Part shown: positions 36,173 to 51,000 of the stretch, piece after piece
Layout of the letters: every line of letters starts with the position of its first letter
Position numbering within the stretch: position 1 is the stretch's first letter
The notes under the pieces: model-generated
Databases searched by the model: none
The model's input: the letters and a program-made list of their open reading frames with translations, nothing else
Told to the model about the DNA's origin: nothing
DNA from: Capsicum annuum
Lineage: Eukaryota > Streptophyta > Magnoliopsida > Solanales > Solanaceae
Assembly: GCF_002878395.1 (NCBI RefSeq)
Contig: NC_061119.1
Location: 16,724,109 to 16,788,108, forward strand
Length of the DNA stretch: 64,000 nucleotides
Direction of reading: 5' to 3'
Made by a program: the position numbers and the translations under genes

Positions 36173-36399
36173 TAGTCTGTCAACGGGGTCGGCCGGGTCA
36201 ACCCGGATCCAGTCCATTTTATTTTACCAATTTGTGATCCGATTCGATTCTGGGCCTGTGTTAATGGGTCGGTCCGGTTTTGGATCCAATAGTATTTTTT
36301 TATAAAACAAACTGGGACCAGCCCATTAAGGGTTTACGGGTCAAACGTAAAAAAAAAATGAAATTAAAAGTTTTTTTTTCAATATACACTATATATGTC

Positions 36400-37330
36400 C
36401 ATCTATATATATTTTAAATACGTTAAATAATATACACACAACATATATACACTATATATATACTACATTAGAAAACATATACACATATATACGACTATAC
36501 ATTAAATATATATACTACTTTAGAGTATATACAAAATATGTACATATATATACGTACGATATAATATATGTACTACTTTAAATAATATACATACAACATA
36601 CATACACTATATATACTACTTTTGAAAATTTAAATACATTATTACATGTACACATGTATACGTTAAATATATATACTACTTTAGAGTCTATTGAAAATAT
36701 ATACACATATATAAGAAGAAATATAATACAATATATGTACTACTTTAAATAATATACAAACAACGTATATACACTATATACATACAACTATAGAAAATAT
36801 ATACACATGTATACGCTAAATATATACTATTTTAGAGTCTATTGAAAATATATACACATATATACATAGAAATACAATACAATATATGTGCTACTTTAAA
36901 TAATATATATACAACGTTTATACGCTATATACATACTACTATAGAAAATATATACACATGTATACGTTAAATATATACTACTTTAGAGTCTATTGAAAAT
37001 ATATACGCATAAATACGTACCATAAAATATATGTACTACTTTAAATAATATACATATATACACTATATACATACTACTATAGAAAATATATACACATATA
37101 ACATATAGTCATATATACACTACATATTATACAACTTTAAAAACATATACACATTAAATATATACTATTTTAATATATAAAAAAATATGTACATATATGT
37201 AGAATATATAATACTTAAAATATCACTTGAAAGTTGAAACGATATACATACAACCTATATACACTATATGTATACGTTAAAATATTAAATATATATAATT
37301 TAGAGACTATAGAAAATATGCTACTTCATA
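36400..37330. repeat. TA-rich tandem repeat, period about 145-170 bp
   Basis: The landmark TACTTTAAATAATATA recurs near 36574, 36741, 36892 and 37037, alternating with ACTTTAGAGTCTATTGAAAA and CTATAGAAAATATATACACA. There are about four to five diverged copies in the 3' subterminal part of the hAT element. Almost all words are TATACAC/GTATA-like. Confidence 0.8.
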
Positions 37331-37589
37331 TAATAAGACTTGAGGTTTTGAACATAAAAGAAATAATTTTTTTCACTATGTGTATATATGTTTGTTATGT
37401 TTAATTGTCTATTACTTACTGTAAAGTTTGAAAGTAAATTAGTAATATATTAAAATTCAAAACTAAGTATTTAATTAAAACTAGAAATTCAATTTAAATG
37501 GAAAAAATTATAAAGTAAGGAGTGAATGAATGTTGTATTTTATTGATTGCAAAATCATTCAAAAATTTTAATTTACATGAATGAAAAAT

Positions 37590-39829
37590 CTACAAATTTT
37601 GCATCATTTTTTTCAACTCATTCATATTAATATCAACGGAAACTGGTATAGTATAGTCAAAATCAATGGGGGCAAAACCATGCATTGGACTTGATTGTGC
37701 TGAGTTCTTCCTTGAAGTCATAATTTCTTCAAGATTCTATTCGTCTTTCGGCTCCACCTCCATTCCTTGATTTCTTCGTTCCGCTCTAATCCAATCTCTT
37801 AGGGAAATTAGAACATTCATAGCATTGCTCCCCAATGAGTGTTGGTTGTCCCCAAGTTGTTGTCATCCCTGACTAAAAGTGCTCTCCGATGCAACGGTTG
37901 ACTTTGGAACATTCAATATATCTCTAGCTAATCTTGAAAGCACAGGATATTGTCTTTCATTATTCTTCCACCAATCCAACGTGTTGATCCGTCGTCTACG
38001 ATTCTCTACCAGCGTTCGAAAATAATACTTAAGCTCTTCCTGAGAAGTTGCTGTGTAAGTTCCCATCTCAACGTTGTTCCAAACATTTAAATCATAAAAG
38101 TAATCAGGAAAATCACTACGTGTTGCTCTTTTAGAATATGGTGGCTCCTCGCGAGCATGATGAGCGACAGTTGGAGTGATATTTGTCGGTATAGCTACAT
38201 CAAGTAAATCAGCATAAAGGTTATATAATTTTTCTACGTAAATGTTTGCATCACTCATAGCCGTAAACAAATCTGGTTGTTCTTGTTCTTTATCTTCAGA
38301 ATCATTGTTAGCATTTATCTCTAAGTTAGAATAAATAAGAGAACTAAAGTGGCACATAGTATTAACTTTCAGACATGGATTAAGTATAGCACCAACTAAG
38401 TAAAATGGGGGAATCGAAAAAAATATTTTTAAAATTTAGCAAACATAGAACTAACAGCTTTTTTGTAACCTTCTTTATTCTTAAATTCTTTGAGCAAACC
38501 AGAAATATCTGCTCCGTAGTTATATAAAAAAATTTCAAAAACTTAACAAGATCACCAATTGCAGCAGCCCAATCAGAATCATGTAGCATACATTCAGCCG
38601 AATCAGCAAATGAACCACAAATTTGGCTAAAAGTCAATGTAATAGGAACTTTATAAGCAAGACAAGTTTTTAAATAATCATACGTAGCATTCCATCTAGT
38701 ATCACATTCTTCAGGCATAAATATCGGCGTAAGTCCATTTTTTTCACATTTAATTTTAAATTCTCTCACTCTGTTTTTCGATTATTTTCTTGAATAAAGC
38801 CAATAGCAAGCCGGATATTTTCAATATAAAACACAAAAAATTCAAAACCATCTCTTACAATTAAATTATATATATGACAAGCACACCTAACATGAAATAT
38901 TTCAGGTAACGACGGAGAGAGATCATTTTTTCAATTTGCAATAGCAGTGTTGTTGTTAGAAGCATTATCAAAAGCAATACATATAACTTTTCTTTCAATA
39001 CCATAAAATTCTGCAACTTTACTAATAGATTCAGTAATAAATTCTCCGGTATGTCTACGATCTTCATCATACAAAAAAGCTAGAATACGATTTTGCATAA
39101 CAAAATTATTATCTATCCAGTGACAAGTAATGATTGAATAATCATTTCTATTAACAACACGACCAAGAAGGAAAGTGAAAGGCAAACAACCCACAGCTAC
39201 CATTTTTGTTTTTTTTTCCTGGTCCCTCAATTTATTATAATTCTTAATTATCTGACCGGTTGTTGGGTTCATTCTAGTTTGTGTTGGCCCACCAATAGCC
39301 TCACCACCTCTTACAATAAATAACTCTCTTTGATGATTCTCTCTTATATGTCTCATTAACGTACCGTACCTCCTTGATTGCCTCTTTTTTTATGGTCATA
39401 TACTTGTTGACAAATATTGTAGTGCACCTTTATTTTTCCTTCTATATGTGTAAAAAAATTTCATGCAATATTAGTTTTTCTACGACTTTTAGGGACAACG
39501 GGAGGACGGGAGGAAGATTAATCGATTTAGATCTAACATTGGCATTTCCTACTGCGGGTGTCTCACCAATATTTTCACCATCTTTATCTAAATTAACCGC
39601 ATCTACTTCATTTTCTTCTTCTATACCGTAATTTTTCTGAGCTTCTAAATAATCCATATCGTGAGCACCTACACCTACTTCTTCCTCAAAAGGTTGACTA
39701 AGCGGTACCTGAGGCACACGGGTATATCTACTACTTGAACTACCTCTACCGCCACTGCTTTTTACTACCACTATCAATTCTTGGACAAAAAATTTTGACA
39801 CTTTTACTGAGGTTTCTTAATTTATCCAT
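37590..39829 (-). pseudogene. hAT transposase with BED finger (broken)
   Basis: Read right to left. There is a start ATG at 39829 and an acidic/Ser-rich N-terminus. A BED-type zinc finger region lies at about 39500-39320: NFFTHIEGKIKVHYNICQQV, where the first Cys seems replaced, then MRHIRENHQREL with the paired His. The core gives CHWIDNNFVMQNRI, DRRHTGEFI and ICIAFDNASNNNTAIAN (a catalytic Asp), the RCACHIYNLIV block near 38890, and CDTRWNATYDYLKTC. The C-terminal dimerisation domain is WWKNNERQYPVLSRLARDIL, STVASESTFSQG, then after a TGA the frame continues to RDWIRAERRNQGMEVEP, ending near 37590. Several frameshifts (about 39530, 39350, 38930, 38400) and stops kill it. It is related to ricesleeper-type transposases. 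Confidence 0.85.
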
Positions 39830-40651
39830 AATATAAATCAAACTAAAAAAAAATTAAAATACAAAAAATAATAAAATTAAATATTCAATAATTAATACAC
39901 TAATTAAAAATTAAATTAAGAGATGAAACGACAATACCAAATTTTGGAAGTATCCAAAAGTTGCGACTTTAGAAAATTTTCACTCGTATTTGTAATCGCA
40001 AAATTAAAAAATAAAATTGAGCACTAAGAGATATATAGAATATTTGAGAGAGAATGAGATTTGAGAGAATGAAAACTGTGTGGAAAAAAATTTAAAAGCG
40101 TAGGGTATTTATTGAAAAATTTTTGGATTTAAAAAAACTAAGAATTACATATATACACAAATTTAAGTTACATAATTACAAAAAATCCCCAATTGGTAAA
40201 TTAATTACATAAATCCCATAAGAATTACAAAAATCTCTTTATTGGGTACTTTATCTCTCATCAACATTATACATGTAACAACATGTTTCATCCTTCCGTC
40301 TTTTACTCCCTTATGCTCCCATTATCAAGCCGTTATTTACTCCATTTTTTAAACCCCTCTTTTTACGGCATATTTGAAGTAAAATCTACTTGTGGTTATC
40401 AAATTGTAAGTTATTCTTGTTTTTAATATTGTACTTCATTAATTTTTTTGATTTTTTTTCAACTTTTTCAAATTAGGGGTTTTTCATTTTTTATTTTTTT
40501 GCATGTTCAAATTATAGTATTGTTCAATCTTATTCAAGTTAAGTAGTTCGCCTTTTCGTTATTTCTCATATGGTACAAGGTAGATCTGAGATTTTCTTAT
40601 TTTTTAGTTTGATTTTACAATACTGTTAATTTAAATTAGTGTTATTTGGTA

Positions 40652-43600
40652 ATGGATAATCCTCCAAGTTTTAGTTTAGAAATTACTCAGTTAGATGCAA
40701 CTGTATAAAATATTCCACTTGGATTTGTTCCGGCTACATTTGATGAACAGGATCCTGATTGGGCAGAAAATCGATCAAAGCACAGAAACGAACCCGTTAC
40801 AATGAAGAAATTGATGGATAAGACTGCTTCTAAATCGAAGAAGTCTACTTCAAAAGCAAGTAAAAAGAAATTTGATGATTCCGGCCGACCACGTCTGCCG
40901 AAGGTATGTACTATGAGTGTATGTGTAATTTGACACATGTATAATATTACACCATACATTAGTTTTTCATCAAAGGAATGTATAATATAGTTGGTCTAAA
41001 ATATTATTGTAAAGGTTATACATTCTAATAAAGCTGATATTAATTTTTGAAATGTATAAGTTACCTCATACATGTGTATTTTCTGTTTATGTTTTGGTCT
41101 GTCATAATTTGTTAGATTATACATAACCATCATACATTTGTATATGTTGTTTAATTAGGGTACTCTTTAAAATTTAATATGTATAAGTTACCCTCATACA
41201 TGACTAACTGTTTAATTGTCAGTGTATAATTAACCCTCATACATGACTAACCATCATACTCTTTGATTTATGTTATGAAAGTATAAATGAACATCATAGA
41301 ATCACTAACTGTTAGTTAATTATGTCAATGTATAAATAACTCTCATACATGACTATCTGTTTAATTGTCAATGTATAATTAACCCTCATACATGACTAAC
41401 AATTTAATTGTCAATGTATAAATAACCCTCATACATGACTAACTATTGTTTAATAAGTAACCATCACACATGTTTTACTAATTATATTAATTTTCAGATG
41501 TATAAGTTAACATTATTCATGTGTTAGTGCAGTGTATATTTTAACCTTATACAGTTATAACTTACCCAACATACATAACTAATCATTGTTTAATGTTAGT
41601 CTGATTTATGTTATGAAAGTATAAATAAACATCATACAATCTTTAACTGTTAGCTAATTATGTTATGTTTTTTTCCCAAGGCATGAAATACCGAATTGAT
41701 AAAGTCCCACCACACCCATTGCATATGGGGAGCTTATGTAACTGTGCTTTCGGGGAAGAGATAAAGGAATATTTTGGAGAAAATGTACTGGGAGCATTTA
41801 GAAATACGATTTTTGATATATTTCTGGATTTGCCGCGGTGCAACTGGATAGGACAGATTTCAAAATGCCTACTCATGCTTGAAATTTAGCAGGATAACAA
41901 AGACGAGCTTCATGTTTGGGTACAAGGGGAAATCCTCAAATTCACAATGCTTGAGTTCACCATTATAAGTGGTCTGAAGTGTTCATCATCTAAATCAGCG
42001 TTGATGTCGAGGTATTTTCCCGACAATAAAGGAGCAATAACTCATTCAAAACTGATAACACGGGTACAGAATGGAAACTTTGATAACACTGAAGATGCTC
42101 TGAACCTGGCGATATTGTTCTTTGTTCATACATTCATATTTTCTCAGAATAAGGAAGCACCAATAAGTATTGCGCACTTTCAGATTGTTGATGACGGTCG
42201 GTACATTCACTTTCCATGGGGGAAGGTCACATTTGAAAAGTTAATGAGTTCCTGGCAGCAGGATTTCAATACTGTAAAGCAGTTATATTCATTGGGTGGA
42301 ATGCCACACGTTCTAAATGTTTGGATGTTTGAGTGTTGCTCCGAAATAGAATCAAAAACTACTGTCCGTCAGAGAAACGCTATTCCCAGAATACTAAACT
42401 GGGTGGTGCAGTGTATAAGGCCTAAGTATGAATATTTTATGTCTGGCATGTTCACTAAGGTAATTCTTTAACTTTTTACTTATTTTGTTTATTCACGTCA
42501 TTTCATTTATGTGCAAATATTTTATTTTTATTATTCTTTTCAGCATTCTTACAAGAATATACAACCTACAACTGATGAAGTTAGCAGATTGAATTTGTCC
42601 TTTTCAAAAGATTTTGAGATATGTGATCCAACAACTTATGCTTCGACATCTGATTATGGAAAGTTGAAAAGGACAGCAGTTGAACTTCAACAGCGTGTTG
42701 GTACCATTTCTGAAGAATTTGGTGATTTTAGCACTATACCACCGCAGGAAATCCTCATGAAGGATGGTTTTGAATCGCCTGTATCACCTGACCAACCTTT
42801 GAAGAAAAGAAAGATTTTCATATTTGATCAAGAAAAGTAAGCGGTGATGGATGATGATACATCTGGATGTGGTCATGCAGTACATCATGGATCTGATTTG
42901 TATCGTGAAACACATAAAGATGCAGCAGACAAGGGAGAAATTGGTGTGTCTGAAATTCAACATCATCATTATGTAGAAATTGGTGTTTCTCCGCAGAGTC
43001 ACCAGCACAAGTCTGTTCCTTCATCATCCACACAGCCTGAAGAGACTTCTAAATCAAGTTTAGATGGTGATGAAATAAAGAATTGCATCAACAAATGTGT
43101 AAGTTTAGTTTCTTCATCGTACATTTTATCATAATAGCATGATGTGTTTCTACTAACTTTTTTTTCCTTTACGTGATAAGTTTGGTGAAAAGATGGCCGA
43201 ACTGGTTACACTAATATCAAAAATACCTGCTGAGGTTGTCAAAGCATTAAAGAATGAATAAAATAAGCAATCACAGGTATAACAACTTAATTTCATTAGA
43301 TTTTGCATAACGTTGATGAAATCTTCATACATTCAGATTTTTGTTGTTATACAGGAGGACAAAATTGATGAACAACAACAAAGTCAAGAAGACGAATCCA
43401 AAAAATCTGATATGCAGGTACTTTTTCTCACTTATGTTGTTCTTTTACTATATCTCAACATACTTACCTTATCAAAAATAAATATTTTTTTTTAAAATAG
43501 TATGAAGATTATGATAAGGGATCACTAAACAATATGGAAGTGTCTCGTGATGAAGAATCTAATAAGCAGCACCGAGCAACAATTGCTGGTATTTTTTCTG

Positions 43601-46600
43601 AATACTTGTTACGTACTAAATTTGTGCAGTTTAACTTTTCATCATACATTAAGTTGAATGTATAGTGATCAGTTATACATTAAACTTTCTACATTTTCCT
43701 TCAGCAAAACACATGTTATTTATGAATTTCTTCATTAATAATAATATCATTTACACTTACTTAAACTACATCATTCAAGAATCACCGAAAATAAGTTTAT
43801 GAAGAACTGTTAATTAAAGCGACTTGTAATTTAATTTAGGATGTGAATGCGGCCAATAAGGACGCAAGTCGTGAGGATAATTTTGAAAATGAGGACTGTT
43901 CTGATTTGTAAGCTTTGGAGGTATTTTTATGTACATTATATTTATCTTTGAAAAAAGGGATATTAACCTTATCGGCTGAATATATAGTTGTATCGATCTT
44001 GACGCTTTCAATATTTAAACATTTAAACAACCCTCATACATGACTAACTGTTGTTTAATAAGTAACCATCACACCTGTTTAATAGATTATTAATTTTCAG
44101 ATGAATAAGTTAACCTTATACATTTGTTAATGTAGTGTATATATTAACCTTACATAGTTATAAGTTACCCTCATACATAACTAACAATTGTTTAATTTTG
44201 ATTTGATTTATTTTTATGAAAGTATAACAGAACATCATACAATTAGTAACTGTTATCTAATTATGTCAATGTATAAACATCCATCATACATGACTAAGAG
44301 TTTACTGATCTAGATGCTTTCAATATTTTGCACATTATTTAATAGTTGTCTTAATAAGTACAAATTTTTATCTACATGCAACTTGGATAATGACAATTAA
44401 CACGTAAATAATAGGATGAGATTATGGCATATGAAGAAGAATATAGCGATGAAAAGTTGGGAAAAAAGAACATTTCAGATGTAGAAGATTTGCCGGTATT
44501 CTTATGTCCCTAATATTGTTTTATTACTACTATAAGTTTCTATACACATGTAGTATCTTCTAACTTCTTCATATTAGGACAGTTAAATCTACATAAAACA
44601 TTCAATTGAATGTATTAAGAACAATCATACATCCAACATACAAACTTTTTCATTAACATAAAGGTTGTAGTTCATGATTAACATCATACGTATTTATATT
44701 TTTAATGCCATAAAATCGTTTGTGCGTCAAATATTACATAATTTGTTACTACTGATATATTTATATATTTAAATGCACCCATTACAGATAGAAATTTCTT
44801 ATCACGGGTGTAAAACTTCATCACAAACTTTTACATTATACTTTGAATAAATGTTAATACCTGATAATTGTTATTTAATTTAGGATGTGAATCTAACCGC
44901 TAAAGAAGATGTTACTGAAGTGAATTTGAAAAATTAGAAATCTACTGATGTGACAGATATCCAGGTATTTTTTTTTTTTTTTTGCTTAACACTTACTTAT
45001 TTTTTATACAGAAATATCGTTCTACGTGTTCGACCTTGTAAAAGTACGTATTGGGACTTAATGTTATTTCTCTGGTGCATATCAAATTTTTTCTGTGAAT
45101 TTGAACCAACTGGAATATATTGATTTTTTTCTCTACTGCATTTCAATTTTTTTCTGATATTGATGCTGTCATGATTTCTAACATAAATGTTGTAAGAATT
45201 ATTATAGTTACACATTCAAATATTCTATGTATATATTTCAAATCTTTATGTGTTCACGTAGGATGAAGTTGGTGGGACAATAACTGATTCAATACAATCA
45301 GCTGTAGATACACTTTTATTTGGTCTGTCAACACATTCGACTACAAAGTCATTGGATATTGGTGCTTCAAATAAAATGATCGAAAGACATTGGGACCTTC
45401 CAGACAGTCAGATTCCACCTGACTTCCTTGATGCTCAGGTTCGGGAGCTTCAAGCCTCAAAATCAAAAGCACCTGCCAAACGAGAAAGAAAGAAGTCCAG
45501 GGTTTTAAGGTCACCATATATTTCAAAGTATGGTTCTGTCTCTACGAATGCGGTTGATATCGATAAAGAGGAGAAGCTGAAGTATGCTTTTGATGGGTAC
45601 AACATCAACCAAGATTTGCCTAACGAATTGATGATTGATTACTCCCAGTGGATTGACTTGGGATTGCTGAAAACTCATTCTGCCAAGTAAGAAATTTGGT
45701 ATTATATTTTTGCCTAACAATACTTTGTCATCTTAATCTTAATGGTTACTATCATGTGCAATCAATGATTATTTTCCAAGAAAGAGACGGACAACCACTA
45801 TCGAATAAATGCTTTTGAGTTAGGTTACAGACAATTGGACTTTGTCGTTGCATACCCACAGTCAAAAAATTAGTTTTACTTTATGTCTGAAGGCAAAACA
45901 TGCTGGAACGATGAGGTAACTTATTCTAACTATTATCCATATCATAAGTTCTTTTGCTGATACTTAATATTCAACAATAGCATAACATAGCATGCATGAA
46001 AACGTATGTATAATAACATATTATATGTGTTAGCCAATGTATAATAACATATCATACATGCAGTATTTTCCATTATAATTTCTTCAAGTTTAACCAACAT
46101 GTCATGTATAATACCATCTAACTGCAACATAGCTGTATATCATACATCTACTCAATAATTAAGGTCGAAGCTACTGATTTCTTTGATTCATTTTTACTAT
46201 TTTACCCTATTTTCACTTGTAGCATTTAGATGTGATCTTCTACCACTTGAGAAAGAAATAAAAGATTCAGCTGGGTGATAATTATAGATATACAAAGACA
46301 AGCTGCTTCTTTAAAACATATGTTGAGAAGACACATACTCGCTATTATCCAGCGGAACTGGCAGTTGACCTATCCACGCAACAAAACTATGTAAAATTAA
46401 TTGTGGTGGCTAAGAATGAAGATACTATTGCTAATATAATTCAGGGATTCTGTATGCCTGTTGGATTACCATGGTATATGGTTGATGAGGTATATGTTTC
46501 AATTAACTACGGTAAAAAATTTCATTGGGTATTGGCTGTGATTGTTTTGAAGGAAAGATTAATGTGTGTGTATGACTAACTGTCAAGTAAAAGGAAAAAA

Positions 46601-47119
46601 GAACCTCCAATTGAAATACAAAAGCTTGCAGTTATGCTTCCAACTTACTTGTCAGACAATGGTTTTTATGATAAGACCGAGCGAACTGACTGGCCATCAC
46701 TTGAAGCTTACAAAGGAAAGATTACTCAGCAAACTGGTCTTGTAAATGAAATCCCATTTGATGTTGACTATGTATAAAATATCCCACAACAAGCGTCTGA
46801 TAGTTTGTAAGTAAATTACAGTTTATTTTTCATGTATAATAATGTTAGAATTGATTTACTGATTATTATTATTATTATTATTTCAAAGCAGGGATTGTGG
46901 CGTATTTGTGTGTGCCTATGCAGAAATATTAAGCGAAGGACTACAAGTTCATTCATGTGGTTTGATTGTGCATGTCATGCACGCTATGCTTCCTTAATAT
47001 GGCATTACAGAGTGGAAAAGGCAAATGAAGGGTACATGAGTGATAATGGAGATCTGCCTCGACCAAGGAAAAGTGTTATTGAAGAAATTGAAGCAAATGC
47101 AATTGTTACTTTAGAGTAG
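40652..47119 (+). pseudogene. Ulp1-like (C48) peptidase gene of the MULE, multi-exon, broken
   Basis: Probable exons: 40652-40903, 41681-42459, 42544-43098, 43181-43276, 43355-43417, 43501-43588, 43840-43920, 44415-44495, 44884-44964, 45262-45686, 45781-45915, 46223-46806 and 46892-47119. Most have clean GT/AG edges. Exon 2 encodes a DUF1985-like region (MLEFTIISGLKC, IHFPWGKVTFEKLM). The middle exons are short, acidic and Gln/Glu/Lys-rich. The C-terminal peptidase keeps the triad blocks: His in KFHWVLAVI, Asp in CVYD, Cys in DCGVFVCAYAE. Ulp1 enzymes cleave SUMO or related modifiers; the MULE versions have no settled role. In-frame stops lie near 40709, 41887, 42838, 43258, 43910, 44936, 45870, 46258, 46577 and 46776, with a 1-base shift near 46960. 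Confidence 0.82.
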
Positions 47120-48041
47120 CAGTGTTTTCTAATTGTTGGCATTGAAAGAACTATTTCTTATTTTGGTGTATAATGTTATACATTTCCAGTAATACTTTCT
47201 TATGGTTAATGAACATTTTATGTATGTCTTCTTCTTTTTTGAAGCAATTGATTAGCAGTTTCTTACACAATACTGTTATGATACAAATTTTTTCTTGGTT
47301 TAATTTGAGTTTGCTTTATATTTTTTTTTCGACTTCTACAAACAAAAATAAAAATATATTTCCATTACATTTGAACACATAATATTTTTACAGTAGTGTA
47401 AATTTTCTTTTAAGATAAAACTACATTTCACTAATAATTAATACGTTAAATATATGTTATACATAAAATATATTTCTGTTGTCACACTTTATATTTTCTT
47501 AAACAAAATTTTCAAACATAGTTTACCAGAATCACTTTCATAAAGCATTACACAATTTTATACAATGATAAAAATGTATAATCTAATTTATACATTTTTA
47601 AATGAACAAAACCATTCTTTATATAAATGTATAACGTGTGATAATTAATATTGATTAGAATGACATTTTTTTCTGTGAAAGATAATACACCAACACAATG
47701 TATAACGCTAAATCATACATTTCTTACTCATTAAATAAAAACGTATAACAGTTCATACAGATTATGTTTCAACTATTTTTTAAGTGAATGTTATATTTTC
47801 CAGTCAACATAACACATACACCAATCAGTTGAAAATTACAGTGATATGGTTACGAAATATGATAAACAAAAAATTACACAATCTGTTCAAATACTATTAA
47901 ATATTAAATGAACAAGTGAAACTCAAATAGTAACCAAAAAAGTTAAAATTAATTGTTCCAGCATTCCAAAGAAATCTAATTAATATGATTATACTACTAA
48001 AAACAAACAAACCATCAACATGTAGAAAAAACATAATATCT
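47120..48041. other. Intergenic region between the convergent MULE genes
   Basis: AT-rich, with repeated TGTATAA...ATACAT words (47168, 47572, 47629, 47697). It is where the 3' ends of the Ulp1-like and MURA genes face each other. No coding signal was seen. Confidence 0.55.
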
Positions 48042-51000
48042 TCATAATGATTCCTTTGGAAAGAAACCACAAGTCCTACGATTGTGATCGGTTCTTCCGC
48101 ATTTACTGCAGCGGTTTGAATTTGAAGACAATGATTCACTTGATTTCAGATGCCTTCCTTTTTTTGGCCTGCCAGGAGATCTTCGATATTTGGGCGGCGA
48201 AACTTCTTCATCATCAACAAAACATGGAACATTCCAATCCTTCTTGTCTGACATTGGAACTATCGGAAGTTCATATGCCTTCTCTATGGTTTGTGGCTTA
48301 TACAATTCAGAGCAATAAGGACCATAATCCTTTAGATCCATATTTTTACTTTTTAATACGGCAATTCCATGTGGACAAGGTATTTCATCAATTTGATATC
48401 TGCCACAATTGCACGTGCCACGCTCAATATCTACAATGTACCTCCATCCCGAATCATACACACAATGAAGATAACTTCCTGCTGGTTTAACCTGTTACCA
48501 AAAGTCATAACATGTTTTAGATGCAAAAATATTAATATACACTTAATGTAAAACAAAATTTCTGTTCCATAATTGTTTTAACACATACTGTCATCCACAA
48601 AGATTTAACACCATTATGAGTTAGAATTTCTTCAAATCTTCTGCCAAGAGTTGTATTTGTGTACGATGCAATTTCGTTGTTCTTATAATTCTATGCAGCA
48701 AATAAGATTCAAACTTCTTCTAGAAACCCTAGAATAGGAAGTTTTCTAGCCTCAACCAAACAACCATTAATACATTTGGCTATATATGAAGTCATCATTC
48801 TACCTCTATTTACAGGAGAGTGACACCGAGCCCATTTTTCATACCCAGCTTCCTCCAAATATTCCTTAACTCTTTGATCAACCTTAGCAACCTTTGACAT
48901 AATATATTCAAAATCTTCTTTTTTATAAGATTTAGCCATGAAATAATAAAGGTCACTAAGTCTATCTTTGTTTTTCCTAAAATGGGTGCAAACGTTTTTC
49001 CATAAATGTCATATACAAGCTAGATGAGGAACATTAGGATAAACAATGCTTACACCTTTTATGATACTTTCATTTCTTTCTGAAACAGCACACATGTTGT
49101 CTCTTTCACCAAATTCCTCTCAAAACTTTTGAAAAAAAACAAATCCACGCGTTGTCATTCTCTGAATGAACAACACCGTAAGCTAATGGCAGAATACAAC
49201 CTACATATAAATCAAAAAAGTCAATAATTTTAAAAATAATAAAATCAAGGTTTGATTTATTATAAATAAAACATCAATGTATAAGATAATATAATATACA
49301 GTAAATAACAAAACAAAAAAAAAGTACAACACAAAAAAAATTAAACGTACAGTACCTGCACCATCTAATGTGCTTGCCGATACAAATGTTTCTTCATATG
49401 GACCGCTTAAATGTGCTCCATCAACAACAACAACAACAACAGGTCTACAAAATTCAAAACCCCTAATCATCGATCGCAATGCAATAAACAAGTATTTAAA
49501 CTCGTTATCTGCTGCCTTATGCATCCGAATGTGCGATTGGGGATACACTTGGTTCAACATATATATATATATATATATAACGGGGTATTTTTCTATATCC
49601 ATCTGCTGGTCCACCTCTAAGCATCGCAATCGCCTTCTCTTTTGTGCGTCATGCTTTCATGTAGTTAATGTCAACTCCGTAAACAGCTTTCATCTCTTTG
49701 ATAATGTCCGCGGGGCTGTGTATTCTTTTGTGATTGATTAATTTTGGAGCAGTAAATTCACTCACAAAATTACTTGTCGCAACCACATTATTCAGCACTC
49801 GGTCCGTAAGACTGCAACTATGCTCCGAAATAAATGTTTTAATCACAAACAATTTCGATTTATTCATACAAGAGGCCTTCATGACCCACTGGCAATCTTC
49901 GTTACGACAAATGAGTACATAGCTGCATCAAAATATAAAAACTTATTCATTGTATTAACTAAAAGTATTAATCTTGAAAATATAAAAAAAATAAATTTAT
50001 TCCAACAACTGTCCAATAATATTATACATTTCTCTGCATGTATAATCTACATTATACATACTTTTTTTAAATTTAAAAAAAAAAACAAATAACACAACAC
50101 ATTAATCAAAGAATTAAATTTCATAAAGTATGTATTCATGTTATCAGTAGATATCTGCAACAACAAATAAAAACTTAATCAATGTATAAAATAGAATTAT
50201 TAAAAATTAAAATATTAATAACAAAAAAACATAAACTTTCAATGCCACAGTTATAGTATACATATCTATGTAACGTATAATTTAAATTATACATTCAAAA
50301 TTTTTACTTAAAAAGACAGTAATAACAGACAAACGAGTTCACAATCTGTTAAACCAATGCATCATACATTTCTTCGTCAAGCACGATTTAATTATACATT
50401 ACCCAACACATAAAATATCACATTGTACATTCGTATGATAGCATTACATATCAACAGTTAACAAAAATACACAACATAAATTTCTTAACATAAAAAAATC
50501 ATTATGTTATAAGATCAGGAGATACAATTGACATCATATCTTTTTTTGTCGGATCGTTTCACTTTTGTGTTGAATCTATTCACTATTGCATGTCTAGCCA
50601 TTACTGAAACAGGAGTTTTCTTATCCTTGTATATCTGACTCACTATTATTTCAGTATTCTTGTAATCAGTAATGAAGTTTTTAACTTCCATTTCAGGCAC
50701 ATATAGAGCATACTGATTATCCGTTTCAACAACTGTTAACGCAACCGAATCATATTCACTATACTCGATACACATTACTGAACTAGTGGCTTTATCAAAC
50801 TCTATTTCACTATTGGCTTTGTCGCAACTTGAAATACAAAGCGGAAAATTAACCAAACTAGCAAGTTGTTTCTTTAACTCAACGTAAACTCTCACTCCAT
50901 TGTCATTTTTTAGTACAATTGAAGAGTTTCCTTCAACCACATATTTCACTTTAATTTTTTTACGTACTTCGTCTATATCCAACTCCATGGCGATAGTAGA

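Noticed and set aside
41195..41450. Regularly spaced TCATACATGACTAAC units as a CRISPR-like array
   Set aside because: Units are short, unevenly spaced and diverged, and lie in an intron of a plant transposon gene.
42784..43033. Minus-strand frames opposite 42784-43033 as genes
   Set aside because: They are mirror images of the Ulp1-like gene's exon 3, whose plus-strand reading and splice sites are better supported.
48047..48490. 147-codon plus-strand open frame as a gene
   Set aside because: It is antisense to the MURA last exon, which carries clear SWIM and CCHC motifs.
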